IMG/VR virus record: IMGVR_UViG_3300037882_002444
Span: 1-23,755 of that record
Source of the DNA: a virus
Length of the DNA stretch: 23,755 bases
Reading direction: 5' to 3' (one strand)
A program made the position numbers and the translations under genes. The notes under the pieces are model-generated. The model was not told the DNA's origin and did not search any database. It saw only the letters and a program-made list of their open reading frames with translations. Numbering within the stretch: position 1 is the stretch's first letter; the number at the start of each line of letters is the position of its first letter. This document shows positions 5,748 through 12,905 of the stretch, piece after piece.

Positions 5748-5932
5748 CCGAGCCAACCGCCGAAGACATCGCCGTCGACCTCGCCCCCCGCTCCCCAGAG
5801 GAATGCGCCGCTCGAGGTATCCTCCACTCAAGTCAGGACGACCACAGCACGGCCATCCTCGACACCGACCCCGAATGGCTACTGCTCGGAATGCTGGGCG
5901 CTGCCGCAAGAAAGAACCTCAAACAGTGTTGA
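5744..5932 (+). CDS. Small acidic hypothetical protein (62 aa)
   Basis: A GTG in a GTGA overlap starts MTEPTAEDIAVDLAPRSPEE; this short form is preferred over an in-frame ATG at 5642 that would run through the preceding gene. The product is acidic, ending in a helical hydrophobic stretch (EWLLLGMLGAAARKNLKQC) too short and amphipathic to be a clear membrane anchor. No family recognised. It is coupled by a four-base TTGA overlap to the next gene. Confidence 0.65.
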   Translation: MTEPTAEDIAVDLAPRSPEECAARGILHSSQDDHSTAILDTDPEWLLLGMLGAAARKNLKQC

Positions 5933-6441
5933 AATCCCTCATCCTCTCCATCCTCCTCTCTCTCCCCAGAACCCCTGGAGATGCCACCGAGCCAGACGCA
6001 GACCGCAGCGCGCGCCTCGACGTTCTGGCCACCGCGATCGACTCTGCTTCGCGCTCAAACCCGGGCCTAGCAGGCGCACTCATCGAGCAAGCCAACAGCG
6101 AATCGCATCTGGACGGCGCCGTGGCGCAGTGCCAGTGCAAGCGATGGGAATGCGATCCGGCGCGCTCACACGGCGGCATCGTGTTTCACGCTCACGGCTA
6201 CTTTCAACTCCATGACGCGCATTCGTTCGCGCCCGACTGGTGGAACTCGTTTTGCGACTCGCTCGACGTTGATGCGCAGACCATCGCGGCAAGGTTGATT
6301 GCCAGGCGGATTGATGTTTCGAAGCTCGAATGCAGCTTCGCGCGACTCAAGGGCGGAGCTGTGCCGTGTACCGCGCCGTGGGCGGTTGCTCGGGCTGGCA
6401 GGGCTAGGGGATTTGCGGCACGGTTGAGAGCAGGACGATAG
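5929..6441 (+). CDS. Secreted transglycosylase-like muralytic protein
   Basis: Start is TTG at 5929 in a TTGA overlap (a GTG one codon earlier is equally possible). The first residues, MKSLILSILLSLPRTPGDA, form a signal peptide. The mature part contains GALIEQANSESHLDGAVAQC, where the Glu of Glu-Ser-His resembles the catalytic glutamate of lytic transglycosylases, and later HAHGYFQLHDAHSFAPDWW, which resembles the Gly-x-x-Gln-Leu motif that follows it in the lysozyme-like fold. A cysteine cluster (CQCKRWEC) between them may form disulfides or bind metal. At 170 residues it is a single-domain enzyme. It sits in the early/accessory chain, not next to a holin. It could loosen peptidoglycan for entry, defence against other phages, or lysis. 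The family call rests on motifs only. Confidence 0.7.
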   Translation: MKSLILSILLSLPRTPGDATEPDADRSARLDVLATAIDSASRSNPGLAGALIEQANSESHLDGAVAQCQCKRWECDPARSHGGIVFHAHGYFQLHDAHSFAPDWWNSFCDSLDVDAQTIAARLIARRIDVSKLECSFARLKGGAVPCTAPWAVARAGRARGFAARLRAGR

Positions 6442-6446
6442 AACCC

Positions 6447-8864
6447 ATGAGCGAACCAACTCCAATTGATGTCATCGAAGGCCAATCTCGCTGGTCACTG
6501 CATCGCGGCTCGTGCCTTGACCTGCTGCGTTCACTTCCCGACAATTGCGCCGATGCGTGCGTGACAGACGGACCCTACGAATTGGGCTTCATGGGCAGGT
6601 CATGGGATGGCACCGGAATCGTCTACAGGGTCGAGTTGTGGCAAGAAATGCTTCGCGTTCTGAAGCCTGGCGCTCACCTGCTATCGTTCGGAGGTACTCG
6701 CACGTACCACCGTATGGCCTGCGCCATTGAAGACGCTGGATTTGATGTGAGAGATTCCATACACTGGATCTACGGTTGCCTATCCGACGACACCGACGCT
6801 CTGACTAGGCGCGGATGGGTGCGCGGAACTGAATTGCTTCCGTCGGATGACGTGATGCAATGGGATACGGAAACCGGCGAACTGTCATGGGCCAGGCCGT
6901 CGAAGATTCATCTGTACGACTACAATGGGCGCATGGTCCACCTGCGCAATCGCCACACCGACCAGGTTCTGACGCCCAATCACCGCGTGTTCTGCACTAC
7001 CAAAAAGCACTCACGGGAAACGGAGTGGACCCGTGGATTCATTGAGGCCGGGGCAATGAAACGCGCCCATGTAGCAAAGCTACCGATGGCTGGACTACTT
7101 CAGGGCGACGGAGGCCCGACTCCAGACATAGCGTATCTGGTTGGTTGGTGGCTAACCGATGCCTGGAAGCACGGAGGCGGCAAGGCAATCATGTTCTCGC
7201 AGTGCAAGCCGTCTACGCTTGCTAAGCTACGCGACGCGCTAGCCCTGTACTCTCCGTCGGAATACACCAAGAAGCCAAAGAAACCACAGCATGCCGTTGA
7301 GCACACGTTTTACGTGAGCGGCGAGCTAGCAGAATACATGCTAGCAAACCACCCGGATCGTGAACTAACGTGGGGCATGCTGTCATGGAACACCGAGTCA
7401 CGCGTTGCGCTATGGCGCGGGCTGATGGACGGTGACGGATCGCAGCCTGAATGCCAGGAGGCTCACGCTTTCTGGAGTAAGAAGCAAGAGCGACGAGACA
7501 TCTTTCTGGCGCTGTGCGTATCACTTGGGATGCGCGCATTTGATGCTCCGGAGAAGTCAGTTGTCAACGTCAACATCGGAACCGACTCAACGGAGTTGCA
7601 ATACAAGCACCGGGTTTCCGCCCCAGACGTTGACTATTGCGGCAAGGTCTGGTGCGTCACCGTGCCAACGGGGGCCTTCGTTGCTCGAAGGAATGGCCGC
7701 CCATTCATAACCGGAAACTCAGGCTTTCCGCACTACCTAAACGTGTCAAAAGCCATCGATAAGGCTGATGGTTTATCCGACCAGCGCGTCGTAACCTCAA
7801 CCTACACAGCGAGCGGCAACGCTGGAACCTCGACGAAAGACAAGGGCGGAACGTTCGCGGTCGGTGCCGAGAACTCGCCGCCAATTGAGCTCAAGCGCAC
7901 CATCGGAGCCACCGACAAGTCGCGCGCATGGGACGGCTGGGCAACGGCGCTGCGGCCATCGCACGAACCGATCGTTGTGGCACGCAAGCCGTTCGATGGC
8001 ACGGTCGTCGACAACATTCTGACCAACGGCGTAGGCGCACTGAACATCGACGCCTGCCGGGTACCGCGCAACGCATCAGCAGAACGTGGCGAGTCTTGGG
8101 CGAAGTCCGGCAACACCGCGCAACCCGGCGCCGGCAAGATAGCAGTGCCACCTGGCAACGGAATCAACTCGCATCCGCTCGGTGGCTGGCCTGGAAACGT
8201 CGTTATGACTCACGACGCGCGTTGTTCCGAAATCTCATGCGTTCCCGGGTGCCCGTGCCACACCATGGGGGAGATGAGCGGGAATCTGTCCAACGGCGGG
8301 CAGAATGCGACAAGCGACAGGGCCAAGATAGGCGAGCTCTGTTACGGCGAGTACGGACCAGACTCGGAACCGACTAGGTTCGCTGGCGACTCCGGAACCG
8401 CCGCCCGCTACTTCAACCAGTCGCGATGGACCGAGCAGGACGATCCTAACTGGCCCGGATTCTACTACTGCTCGAAGGCCGGAACTGCAGAGCGTGAACT
8501 TGGGTGCGAGAAGCTGGAAAAGCGAAGCGCGGCAAAGCTCACCGAAAGCCATGAGGGCGCGGCGCGGCTGAACTGCCCGAGCACTGGCGCGGGTCGCACA
8601 TCAGAAGGTCGCGCGAACTTTCACCCAACAGTCAAGCCACTCGAGTTGATGCGCTGGCTCTGCAAACTCGTGACACCGAAGAACGGGATCATCATTGAGC
8701 CATTCGGTGGAAGCGGCAGCGGCGTCATGGCGCCAATCCTGGAAGGTTTCCGGTGTATCGCGTCAGAGCTGACCGAGGATTACTGGCCCATCATCGAGGC
8801 GCGTGTTGTATGGGCCGAGCGCGAAAGATTCAACGCAACGAGACAACTGCAATTGTTCGGATAG
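6447..8864 (+). CDS. Beta-class DNA methyltransferase (N6A/N4C) interrupted by an intein
   Basis: Of 805 residues, about 491 are the host protein after removing an internal intein (residues 111-424). Order of motifs: a DGPY tetrapeptide at residues 41-44 in ACVTDGPYELGFMGRSWD (motif IV, normally D/N-P-P-Y/F), a target-recognition middle region, HPTVKP at 726-731 (motif X side) and EPFGGSGSG from 751 (motif I, the S-adenosylmethionine loop). Motif IV before motif I defines the beta class. It transfers a methyl group to adenine N6 or cytosine N4 in a site that cannot be read from sequence, perhaps protecting phage DNA from host restriction. No restriction gene is adjacent, so it looks like an orphan phage methylase. 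The second residue of DGPY is Gly instead of Pro. A ribosome binding site GAGCAGG precedes the ATG at 6447. Confidence 0.93.
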   Translation: MSEPTPIDVIEGQSRWSLHRGSCLDLLRSLPDNCADACVTDGPYELGFMGRSWDGTGIVYRVELWQEMLRVLKPGAHLLSFGGTRTYHRMACAIEDAGFDVRDSIHWIYGCLSDDTDALTRRGWVRGTELLPSDDVMQWDTETGELSWARPSKIHLYDYNGRMVHLRNRHTDQVLTPNHRVFCTTKKHSRETEWTRGFIEAGAMKRAHVAKLPMAGLLQGDGGPTPDIAYLVGWWLTDAWKHGGGKAIMFSQCKPSTLAKLRDALALYSPSEYTKKPKKPQHAVEHTFYVSGELAEYMLANHPDRELTWGMLSWNTESRVALWRGLMDGDGSQPECQEAHAFWSKKQERRDIFLALCVSLGMRAFDAPEKSVVNVNIGTDSTELQYKHRVSAPDVDYCGKVWCVTVPTGAFVARRNGRPFITGNSGFPHYLNVSKAIDKADGLSDQRVVTSTYTASGNAGTSTKDKGGTFAVGAENSPPIELKRTIGATDKSRAWDGWATALRPSHEPIVVARKPFDGTVVDNILTNGVGALNIDACRVPRNASAERGESWAKSGNTAQPGAGKIAVPPGNGINSHPLGGWPGNVVMTHDARCSEISCVPGCPCHTMGEMSGNLSNGGQNATSDRAKIGELCYGEYGPDSEPTRFAGDSGTAARYFNQSRWTEQDDPNWPGFYYCSKAGTAERELGCEKLEKRSAAKLTESHEGAARLNCPSTGAGRTSEGRANFHPTVKPLELMRWLCKLVTPKNGIIIEPFGGSGSGVMAPILEGFRCIASELTEDYWPIIEARVVWAERERFNATRQLQLFG
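6777..7718 (+). other. LAGLIDADG intein within the methyltransferase (residues 111-424)
   Basis: The extein flanks WIYG and SGFPHYLNVSKAID join to a continuous motif found in uninterrupted phage methylases, so the junctions are Cys1 (TGC at 6777) and Asn314 (AAC ending 7718), with Ser as the +1 residue. Block A is CLSDDTDALTRRGW; block B is VLTPNHRVF (Thr-x-x-His); the homing endonuclease motifs are AYLVGWWLTDAW (229-240) and ALWRGLMDGDGSQ (321-333), so catalytic Asp238 and Asp330 are candidates. The C-terminal blocks are KVWCVTVPTGAFV and GRPFITGN. The residue before the terminal Asn is Gly, not the usual His. Block F has Cys where many inteins have Asp, and Thr sits two residues before the last Asn. 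It should splice in frame without phage fitness cost if active. Confidence 0.93.
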
Positions 8865-8873
8865 GGAGACCAC

Positions 8874-9179
8874 ATGCCAAAGCGACTAACCAGCGACGAA
8901 GTGACAATCCGCAATCTGACCACCATCAACAAGGCATTCGACCGACGCGTTGTCGCCAAGGACAAGCAAATCGCTCGCCTACAAATCGAGCGCACCGAAA
9001 TCGAGCGCGAGCGGCAGGACGAGCTCGACAAGTGGCTGGAAGGGTACAAGCCAGCCAAAGCTGATGAGTTGCTGCTTGAGGCTGGAATGCGCGTCGACTC
9101 GGGAATTGAGACGGTTCGCTGGAACGAAGGCGAAGTACCAAACGGCGAGCAGTCGGGCGATCCTGATTTGGAGGAGTGA
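8874..9179 (+). CDS. Coiled-coil hypothetical protein (101 aa)
   Basis: The ATG at 8874 follows GATAGGGAGA at good spacing. The central part from KDKQIARLQIERTEIERERQ is a clear coiled coil (about residues 29-57), and the ends are acidic. The stop overlaps the next gene's start region (GTGATG). No catalytic motif is visible. It may be a structural or scaffolding partner in the DNA-metabolism block, which is inference from position. Confidence 0.82.
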   Translation: MPKRLTSDEVTIRNLTTINKAFDRRVVAKDKQIARLQIERTEIERERQDELDKWLEGYKPAKADELLLEAGMRVDSGIETVRWNEGEVPNGEQSGDPDLEE

Positions 9180-9718
9180 TGGCAAAACCAACGCGTAGAG
9201 CTGAACCATTCGATTCCGACCGCTGCCGTGTCTTCGCGGTGACTACCCTGGCGCTACCACCGGCACTGCCGCGCCTGACCCGCCCCGAGCGTCACGGTGG
9301 CCTGCTCTACGCGTTCGTGCTTCCGCTGTCGGTCTGCCCGTCATCGAACACCACGGGTCGAGCTGGGATGGCTGGGCAGGGTTGGCGCATGGGAAAACTC
9401 AAATCGGCTTGTTGGGGCTACATGAAACCGCAGTCACTTCGCTCGCGTGACTTCCGGTTGCCACTGCCTGGACGCCCGCAAATCATCGCGACCAGGTTCA
9501 GCACGAATGAGCCGGATAGCTGCTGCAACTGGGCAAAGATACCGATTGACATGCTGACAGTGGCGAGGACCATAAACGGTCGCACGCAGCAGCATCGGCT
9601 CGGAATCATTGTCGACGACGCGCCGAAGCACGTTGACGTCGTGCAGCGCTGGGAGCCGGCGAAACGCGGTCAAGGCTTCGTTTACCTCGAGATTTACGAG
9701 GGGGAACCGACATGGTGA
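9179..9718 (+). CDS. RusA-like Holliday junction resolvase
   Basis: Start ATG at 9179 (GTG at 9176 is an alternative). The 179-residue protein has the RusA arrangement: an N-terminal PLSVCPSSNTTGRAGMAGQG and GWRMGKLK region, then EPDSCCNWAKIPIDML and RLGIIVDDAPKHVDVV. In RusA enzymes three aspartates and a lysine (Asp-x-Asn-x-x-Lys-x-x-x-Asp, later Asp-Asp) coordinate magnesium; the corresponding residues here are Asp113, Asn117, Lys120, Asp124, Asp146 and Asp147. The Asp-Cys-Cys-Asn spacing is a variant of the usual Asp-x-Asp-Asn. RusA-type resolvases cut four-way junctions before packaging. It is in the block between the methylase and the replication genes. Activity is inferred. Confidence 0.8.
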   Translation: MAKPTRRAEPFDSDRCRVFAVTTLALPPALPRLTRPERHGGLLYAFVLPLSVCPSSNTTGRAGMAGQGWRMGKLKSACWGYMKPQSLRSRDFRLPLPGRPQIIATRFSTNEPDSCCNWAKIPIDMLTVARTINGRTQQHRLGIIVDDAPKHVDVVQRWEPAKRGQGFVYLEIYEGEPTW

Positions 9719-10002
9719 ACGCATTCCGCAACCGTTGCAAACGCGGCGGCGACCTAACCGGGCGCATTGTCGGCCCCTATGTCGCTGTCCCGTTGGTGAC
9801 GACGCTGCCAGCTCGGTCTACTACGTGCTCGCTCCTGACCGACTGCGGCCGAGGCGTGTCGGTCTGGTTGGAATTGCGATTGAACAACTCAACCGTCGCC
9901 GAGGGGCGCGAGCCTTCGGAGGCGCGAGCGCGTCGAGAGGCGACGCAACAGGCAATCAAGCTCCTGCGCGCCGAGGCTGACCGACTCGAGCGAGAGGACT
10001 GA
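9712..10002 (+). CDS. Hypothetical protein (96 aa)
   Basis: ATG at 9712 overlaps the end of the resolvase gene and has GAGGGGGAA upstream; a GTG at 9715 is one codon on. The protein begins MVNAFRNRCKRGGDLTGRIV, then a beta-rich region with PYVAVPLVTTLPARSTTCSL and VSVWLELRLNNSTV, and a charged helical end (ARARREATQQAIKLLRAEAD). The two cysteines are not in a zinc pattern. No family recognised. It is the last gene before the regulatory gap at 10003-10108. Confidence 0.75.
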   Translation: MVNAFRNRCKRGGDLTGRIVGPYVAVPLVTTLPARSTTCSLLTDCGRGVSVWLELRLNNSTVAEGREPSEARARREATQQAIKLLRAEADRLERED

Positions 10003-10003
10003 A

Positions 10004-10057
10004 CACCCGCCGCCTAATCCGTGACGCCGCGGGATGCCTTGGGGCGTGAGGCGGGTG
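10004..10057 (+). promoter_or_regulatory. Stem-loop in the gap before the replication genes
   Basis: CACCCGCC at 10004-10011 pairs perfectly with GGCGGGTG at 10050-10057, with an inner ACGCC (10024-10028) and GGCGT (10043-10047) stem in the loop. There is no T-run after it, so it is not a standard intrinsic terminator. It may terminate weakly, stabilise the upstream transcript, or separate the two operons. Confidence 0.45.
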
Positions 10058-10067
10058 GAATTGGGGG

Positions 10068-10107
10068 TTGACTATTCGCATGTAACGCGGTAATGTTACG
10101 AGATTAC
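10068..10107 (+). promoter_or_regulatory. Probable promoter with overlapping GTAAY half-sites
   Basis: TTGACT (10068-10073) and TAATGT (10091-10096) are separated by 17 bases, a good -35 and an acceptable -10. GTAAC (10082), GTAAT (10090), GTTAC (10095) and ATTAC (10103) form interleaved half-sites over the -10 and start, for example GTAAC-N8-GTTAC and GTAAT-N8-ATTAC. The predicted start of transcription lies a few bases before the ATG at 10109, which lacks a ribosome binding site, so the mRNA may be nearly leaderless. Confidence 0.6.
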
Positions 10108-10108
10108 A

Positions 10109-10885
10109 ATGGTAGCGAGCTACACTCCAATCTTTCGGTCGATACTCACCTCGACAATCTGGCTCGAGAAGCCTCACGTCAAAGTCGTATGGTGGACAAT
10201 GCTGCTAATGTGCGACAGAAACGGCATTATTGAGGGCGCAATCCCGGGAATTGCCAACGCCGCTGTCGTGACGCTCGAAGAATGCCGGCAAGCCATCGCG
10301 ATACTGTTGGCACCAGACCCTGACAGCCGAACGAAGGAATTTGAGGGTCGAAGATTGGAGGAAATCGACGGAGGTTGGCGCATCCTAAACCACCAGAAGC
10401 ATAAGGATAAGCTTGGGTTCTCGTCAGAGGCGAACCGTGTTCGCGTAGCCAAGTGCCGGGCCAGGAAAGCAGCAAAAGATGTAACGCCAGGTAATGCCAG
10501 TAATATCCAAAGTAATGATCTAGATCCTAGATCTCTAGATCTAAATCAACCTATACCCCCTACCCCCAAGGGGGACGTGTTCGTGGTTTGCCCTGCGGAT
10601 CTGGACCTGACTCCGGAGCAAATCGGAATCCTTGAGACTTCGCTGATTCCGTCGTGGGCGATCCCGATGATGCGAACCGACCTGGTTGGCAAGTGGGTCA
10701 CTCGCAAGTCGGCGGACAAGACCCTGGACCAGTGGCGTTCGTACCTGTACGCAGCGATGCTCCGGCAGTGGCGCAGCGACAAGCGGCCGCACAAGCCAGC
10801 GCCAGAAGCGTCAATCGACGAGCAGCCCAAAGGCGGAAAGCCCGGAGAAGTCTGGCACAAAGACGGGTACTGGTACCGACCATGA
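10109..10885 (+). CDS. Replication initiator candidate (lambda O-like, with embedded origin)
   Basis: The 258-residue protein has an N-terminal region (ILTSTIWLEKPHVKVVWWTM, then NGIIEGAIPGIANAAVVTLE and EGRRLEEIDGGWRILNHQKH) with the order of the phage winged-helix 'replication protein' domain: Ser-x-Ile-Trp, Trp-x-x-Leu-x-x-x-Asp, Gly-x-Ile-x-x-x-x-x-Leu-Ala, and a wing ending Trp-x-Ile-Asn-Tyr/His. A basic stretch (RVRVAKCRARKAA) leads to a disordered linker at about residues 125-152, which is where the repeats at 10481-10542 lie. The C-terminal half is helical (GKWVTRKSADKTLDQWRSYL). The next gene is a DnaB-like helicase. This is the lambda O arrangement, so the protein probably binds the repeats and recruits the helicase. 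Family by fold pattern, role by context. Confidence 0.75.
   Translation: MVASYTPIFRSILTSTIWLEKPHVKVVWWTMLLMCDRNGIIEGAIPGIANAAVVTLEECRQAIAILLAPDPDSRTKEFEGRRLEEIDGGWRILNHQKHKDKLGFSSEANRVRVAKCRARKAAKDVTPGNASNIQSNDLDPRSLDLNQPIPPTPKGDVFVVCPADLDLTPEQIGILETSLIPSWAIPMMRTDLVGKWVTRKSADKTLDQWRSYLYAAMLRQWRSDKRPHKPAPEASIDEQPKGGKPGEVWHKDGYWYRP
10481..10542 (+). repeat. Iteron-like array and GATC-rich repeats (candidate replication origin)
   Basis: GTAAC at 10481 and GTAAT at 10491, 10500 and 10512 form four copies in one orientation, 9-12 bases apart, with a partly repeated GCCAG context. Immediately after comes GATCTAGATC (10517-10526, a perfect palindrome) and a tandem pair of CTAGATCT (10527-10534 and 10535-10542), AT-rich relative to its surroundings and holding four GATC sites. 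It lies in the linker-coding part of the initiator gene, like the lambda origin in O. The same half-site occurs at the promoter before the gene. Origin function is inferred. Confidence 0.65.
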
Positions 10886-12207
10886 GCGAGCCCATCACCG
10901 ACCTGGAAGCAGAGAGCGCCGTCATAAGCGCATGTCTTGCCGATCCGAAGTCGGTCAGCGCTGCGTTGACGGTCTGCGCTCCGGAGGACTTCTACGACCT
11001 TTCAACCAGGTCTATCTTTGCAGTCATGGCGGAACTAGACGGCCTTGGTTGGGACGTGACCCAGGTGGCGCGCGAGATTCGCCGCCAGTCCGGTGACGCT
11101 GCCGCCAGGCAAGCGATGCGACTCATGGTCGACCTAGGCGGCGCACCATTCACCGGGCGCGTCCTAGAGCATTCTCGCGCCATCTACGAGGCAGCCCAAA
11201 ACCGCAAGATGGTACTGGTCCTGCGGTCGGCTTTGGTGAGTGCCGAACAGCGGCGGGTCGGAGAGGCAAGGGAACTGCTGCTTGAGCTCGATAAGCTCGA
11301 GCGGTCCGACACGCAGATCCTAAGCCTGCAGCAGATGGCGCTCGGTGCGTACCAGAAAGCCAAGGAACCGCGGGCTCGCCACACACTGACTTGGGGAAAC
11401 TACCAGCTCGACGACATGACCGGAGGGATCCGACCGGCTCACACTGGAGTCATCGGCGCCGGAACCAGCCAGGGCAAATCGAGCAAAGTGATCCACATTG
11501 CCAAGTGCAACATATCGCGCGGGGCACGGGTGCTAGTTGTGTCGAACGAGGACGATGAGCAGGTGTACGGCAATCGGTTCGTGGCCAGCTACTCTGGCAC
11601 GAGCGCGAAGAACATCCGCGACCACTGCATTGCAGACGAGGACCACAGTGCAATCACCGAGGCGATCAATGGTATGAGCAACGCGCCGATGTTTATGCAC
11701 GTCCAGGACATGCCGTGGGAACGGGTAGCATTGAAGATCGACCAGACGGTTCTGCGTGAGCAGATCGATTTGGTATTTCTTGACTACATCCAGGAATGCT
11801 GGTGCGAGACTCGGTATAATTCGCGGCAGCTCGAACTGCAGGCTGTCGCGCGCCGATTCCGTGGTATCATGAGACGTCGCAAACGTGCCGGCATCATCTG
11901 CTCGCAACTCACAGGATACGAACCAGGCAAGCCACCGTCGAAGGAGATGGCTCGCGAGTGCAAGGACATCACGAACGGAGCCGAGCAAATCCTACTGCTC
12001 TACACGTCGAGCGAAGGAGAACGGATGGGCAATCTCGACAAGTCAAAGGAAGGCGAAACGGGAATCGTGAAACTTAACTGGAACAGCGTGACGGCGAGCT
12101 ACGAGAAGGCGGAGCGAATAGACGAAGCGATGGCATGGGCCGACGAGCGCTACGACGGTTTCAGCGCCACGTGCGCCGACATCGACGGAGCGATTGCAGG
12201 ATTCTGA
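10882..12207 (+). CDS. Replicative DnaB-like helicase
   Basis: The ATG at 10882 overlaps the previous TGA (ATGA); upstream in-frame starts would overlap the initiator gene. The 441-residue protein has a DnaB-type N-terminal helical domain (DLEAESAVISACLADPKSVS, EDFYDLSTRSIFAVMAELDG), a linker, and a RecA-fold C-terminal domain. The Walker A loop GAGTSQGKSS starts at residue 192 and the Walker B strand DLVFLDYIQE is at about 296-305, close to DnaB's Asp-Tyr-Leu-Gln. RARVLVVSNEDDEQVYGNRF matches the Glu-rich switch before the second helix. It unwinds DNA ahead of the fork as a hexamer. No separate loader gene is seen, so the initiator may load it. Confidence 0.92.
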   Translation: MSEPITDLEAESAVISACLADPKSVSAALTVCAPEDFYDLSTRSIFAVMAELDGLGWDVTQVAREIRRQSGDAAARQAMRLMVDLGGAPFTGRVLEHSRAIYEAAQNRKMVLVLRSALVSAEQRRVGEARELLLELDKLERSDTQILSLQQMALGAYQKAKEPRARHTLTWGNYQLDDMTGGIRPAHTGVIGAGTSQGKSSKVIHIAKCNISRGARVLVVSNEDDEQVYGNRFVASYSGTSAKNIRDHCIADEDHSAITEAINGMSNAPMFMHVQDMPWERVALKIDQTVLREQIDLVFLDYIQECWCETRYNSRQLELQAVARRFRGIMRRRKRAGIICSQLTGYEPGKPPSKEMARECKDITNGAEQILLLYTSSEGERMGNLDKSKEGETGIVKLNWNSVTASYEKAERIDEAMAWADERYDGFSATCADIDGAIAGF

Positions 12208-12230
12208 CAGCAACAGATAGGGAGAAGACA

Positions 12231-12626
12231 ATGATCAACGGAACAATCTCAGGGCGGCTAGGCAAAGACGCGGTGATGCGCGACACGAAGGTCGGGCCCA
12301 TCTGCTCGTTTTCGATCGCGTCTGACTCGAAGCGCGGAGGCGAGAAAATCACCACATGGGTCAACTGCTCAATCTTCGGCAACCGCGGCGAGAAGCTGTG
12401 CCAGTACCTGGCCAAGGGCACATCGGTTGTGGTAGTTGGCGAGCTGAGTCAGCGAACGTACGAGGGCAAGGCGCAGCTTGACTGCAAGGTTGACCAGCTC
12501 GACCTGATGGGTGGCGGACAGCGACACGACCAACCAGCGACGGCACCGGCGCAGACGAGCGGAGGGTTTGACGAGGGGCAATACGTGGGCGCAGCACCGG
12601 CCGCGGATGACGACTTCCCATTCTGA
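12231..12626 (+). CDS. ssb: Single-stranded DNA-binding protein
   Basis: ATG at 12231 with a strong AGGGAGA site. The 131-residue protein is an SSB OB-fold: MINGTISGRLGKDAVMRDTK, then ICSFSIASDSKRGGEKITTW, WVNCSIFGNRGEKLCQYLAK and GTSVVVVGELSQRTYEGKAQ. A Gly/Gln/Ala-rich flexible tail ends in DDDFPF, the acidic tip by which SSBs recruit replication partners. It coats single strands exposed by the helicase encoded just upstream. Full length for phage SSB. Assignment is secure. Confidence 0.96.
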   Translation: MINGTISGRLGKDAVMRDTKVGPICSFSIASDSKRGGEKITTWVNCSIFGNRGEKLCQYLAKGTSVVVVGELSQRTYEGKAQLDCKVDQLDLMGGGQRHDQPATAPAQTSGGFDEGQYVGAAPAADDDFPF

Positions 12627-12635
12627 GTCAATGCA

Positions 12636-12905
12636 ATGACCTACAACGAGATCACATTCGAGGCTGAGCTTGACGCTCAAATCTATTCAATCCGCGCGCT
12701 ACTCATCGAGAAGAACCGCGCCTATGGCGACAGCGCGCTCGCCCCGCTGAGGTGCTTTTCGAAGGCATCGGTGATTGAGCAGCTGCTAGTCAGAATCGAC
12801 GACAAACTGACCCGACTGCAGCGCGGCAGCAACGCGGGCGAAGACGTTGAGCTCGACCTGATTGGCTATCTGTTGCTCTTGCGGATTGCACGGGAGCGTG
12901 AGTGA
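12636..12905 (+). CDS. MazG-like/DUF1599-like all-alpha protein (89 aa)
   Basis: The protein contains LLIEKNRAYGDSALAPLRCF, LLVRIDDKLTRLQRGSNAGE, then EDVELDLIGYLLLL. The pattern Lys-Asn-x-Ala-Tyr-Gly-Asp-Ser, Arg-Ile-Asp-Asp-Lys-Leu-x-Arg and Glu-Asp-x-x-x-Asp-Leu-Ile-Gly-Tyr resembles a small phage family related to MazG/DUF1599 nucleotide pyrophosphohydrolases, where acidic residues hold metal for hydrolysis of nucleoside triphosphates. Only part of a typical MazG core is present. It follows SSB and probably trims nucleotide pools or supports base modification. Family moderately sure, activity inferred. Confidence 0.7.
   Translation: MTYNEITFEAELDAQIYSIRALLIEKNRAYGDSALAPLRCFSKASVIEQLLVRIDDKLTRLQRGSNAGEDVELDLIGYLLLLRIARERE

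Noticed and set aside
6777-7718. Class 3 intein (Trp-Cys-Thr type)
   Set aside because: It has the block F Cys and the Thr two residues before Asn, but retains Cys1 and lacks Trp in block B, so class 1 chemistry is more likely.
10004-10057. Rho-independent terminator
   Set aside because: Good stem but no T-run afterwards, so only listed as a stem-loop.
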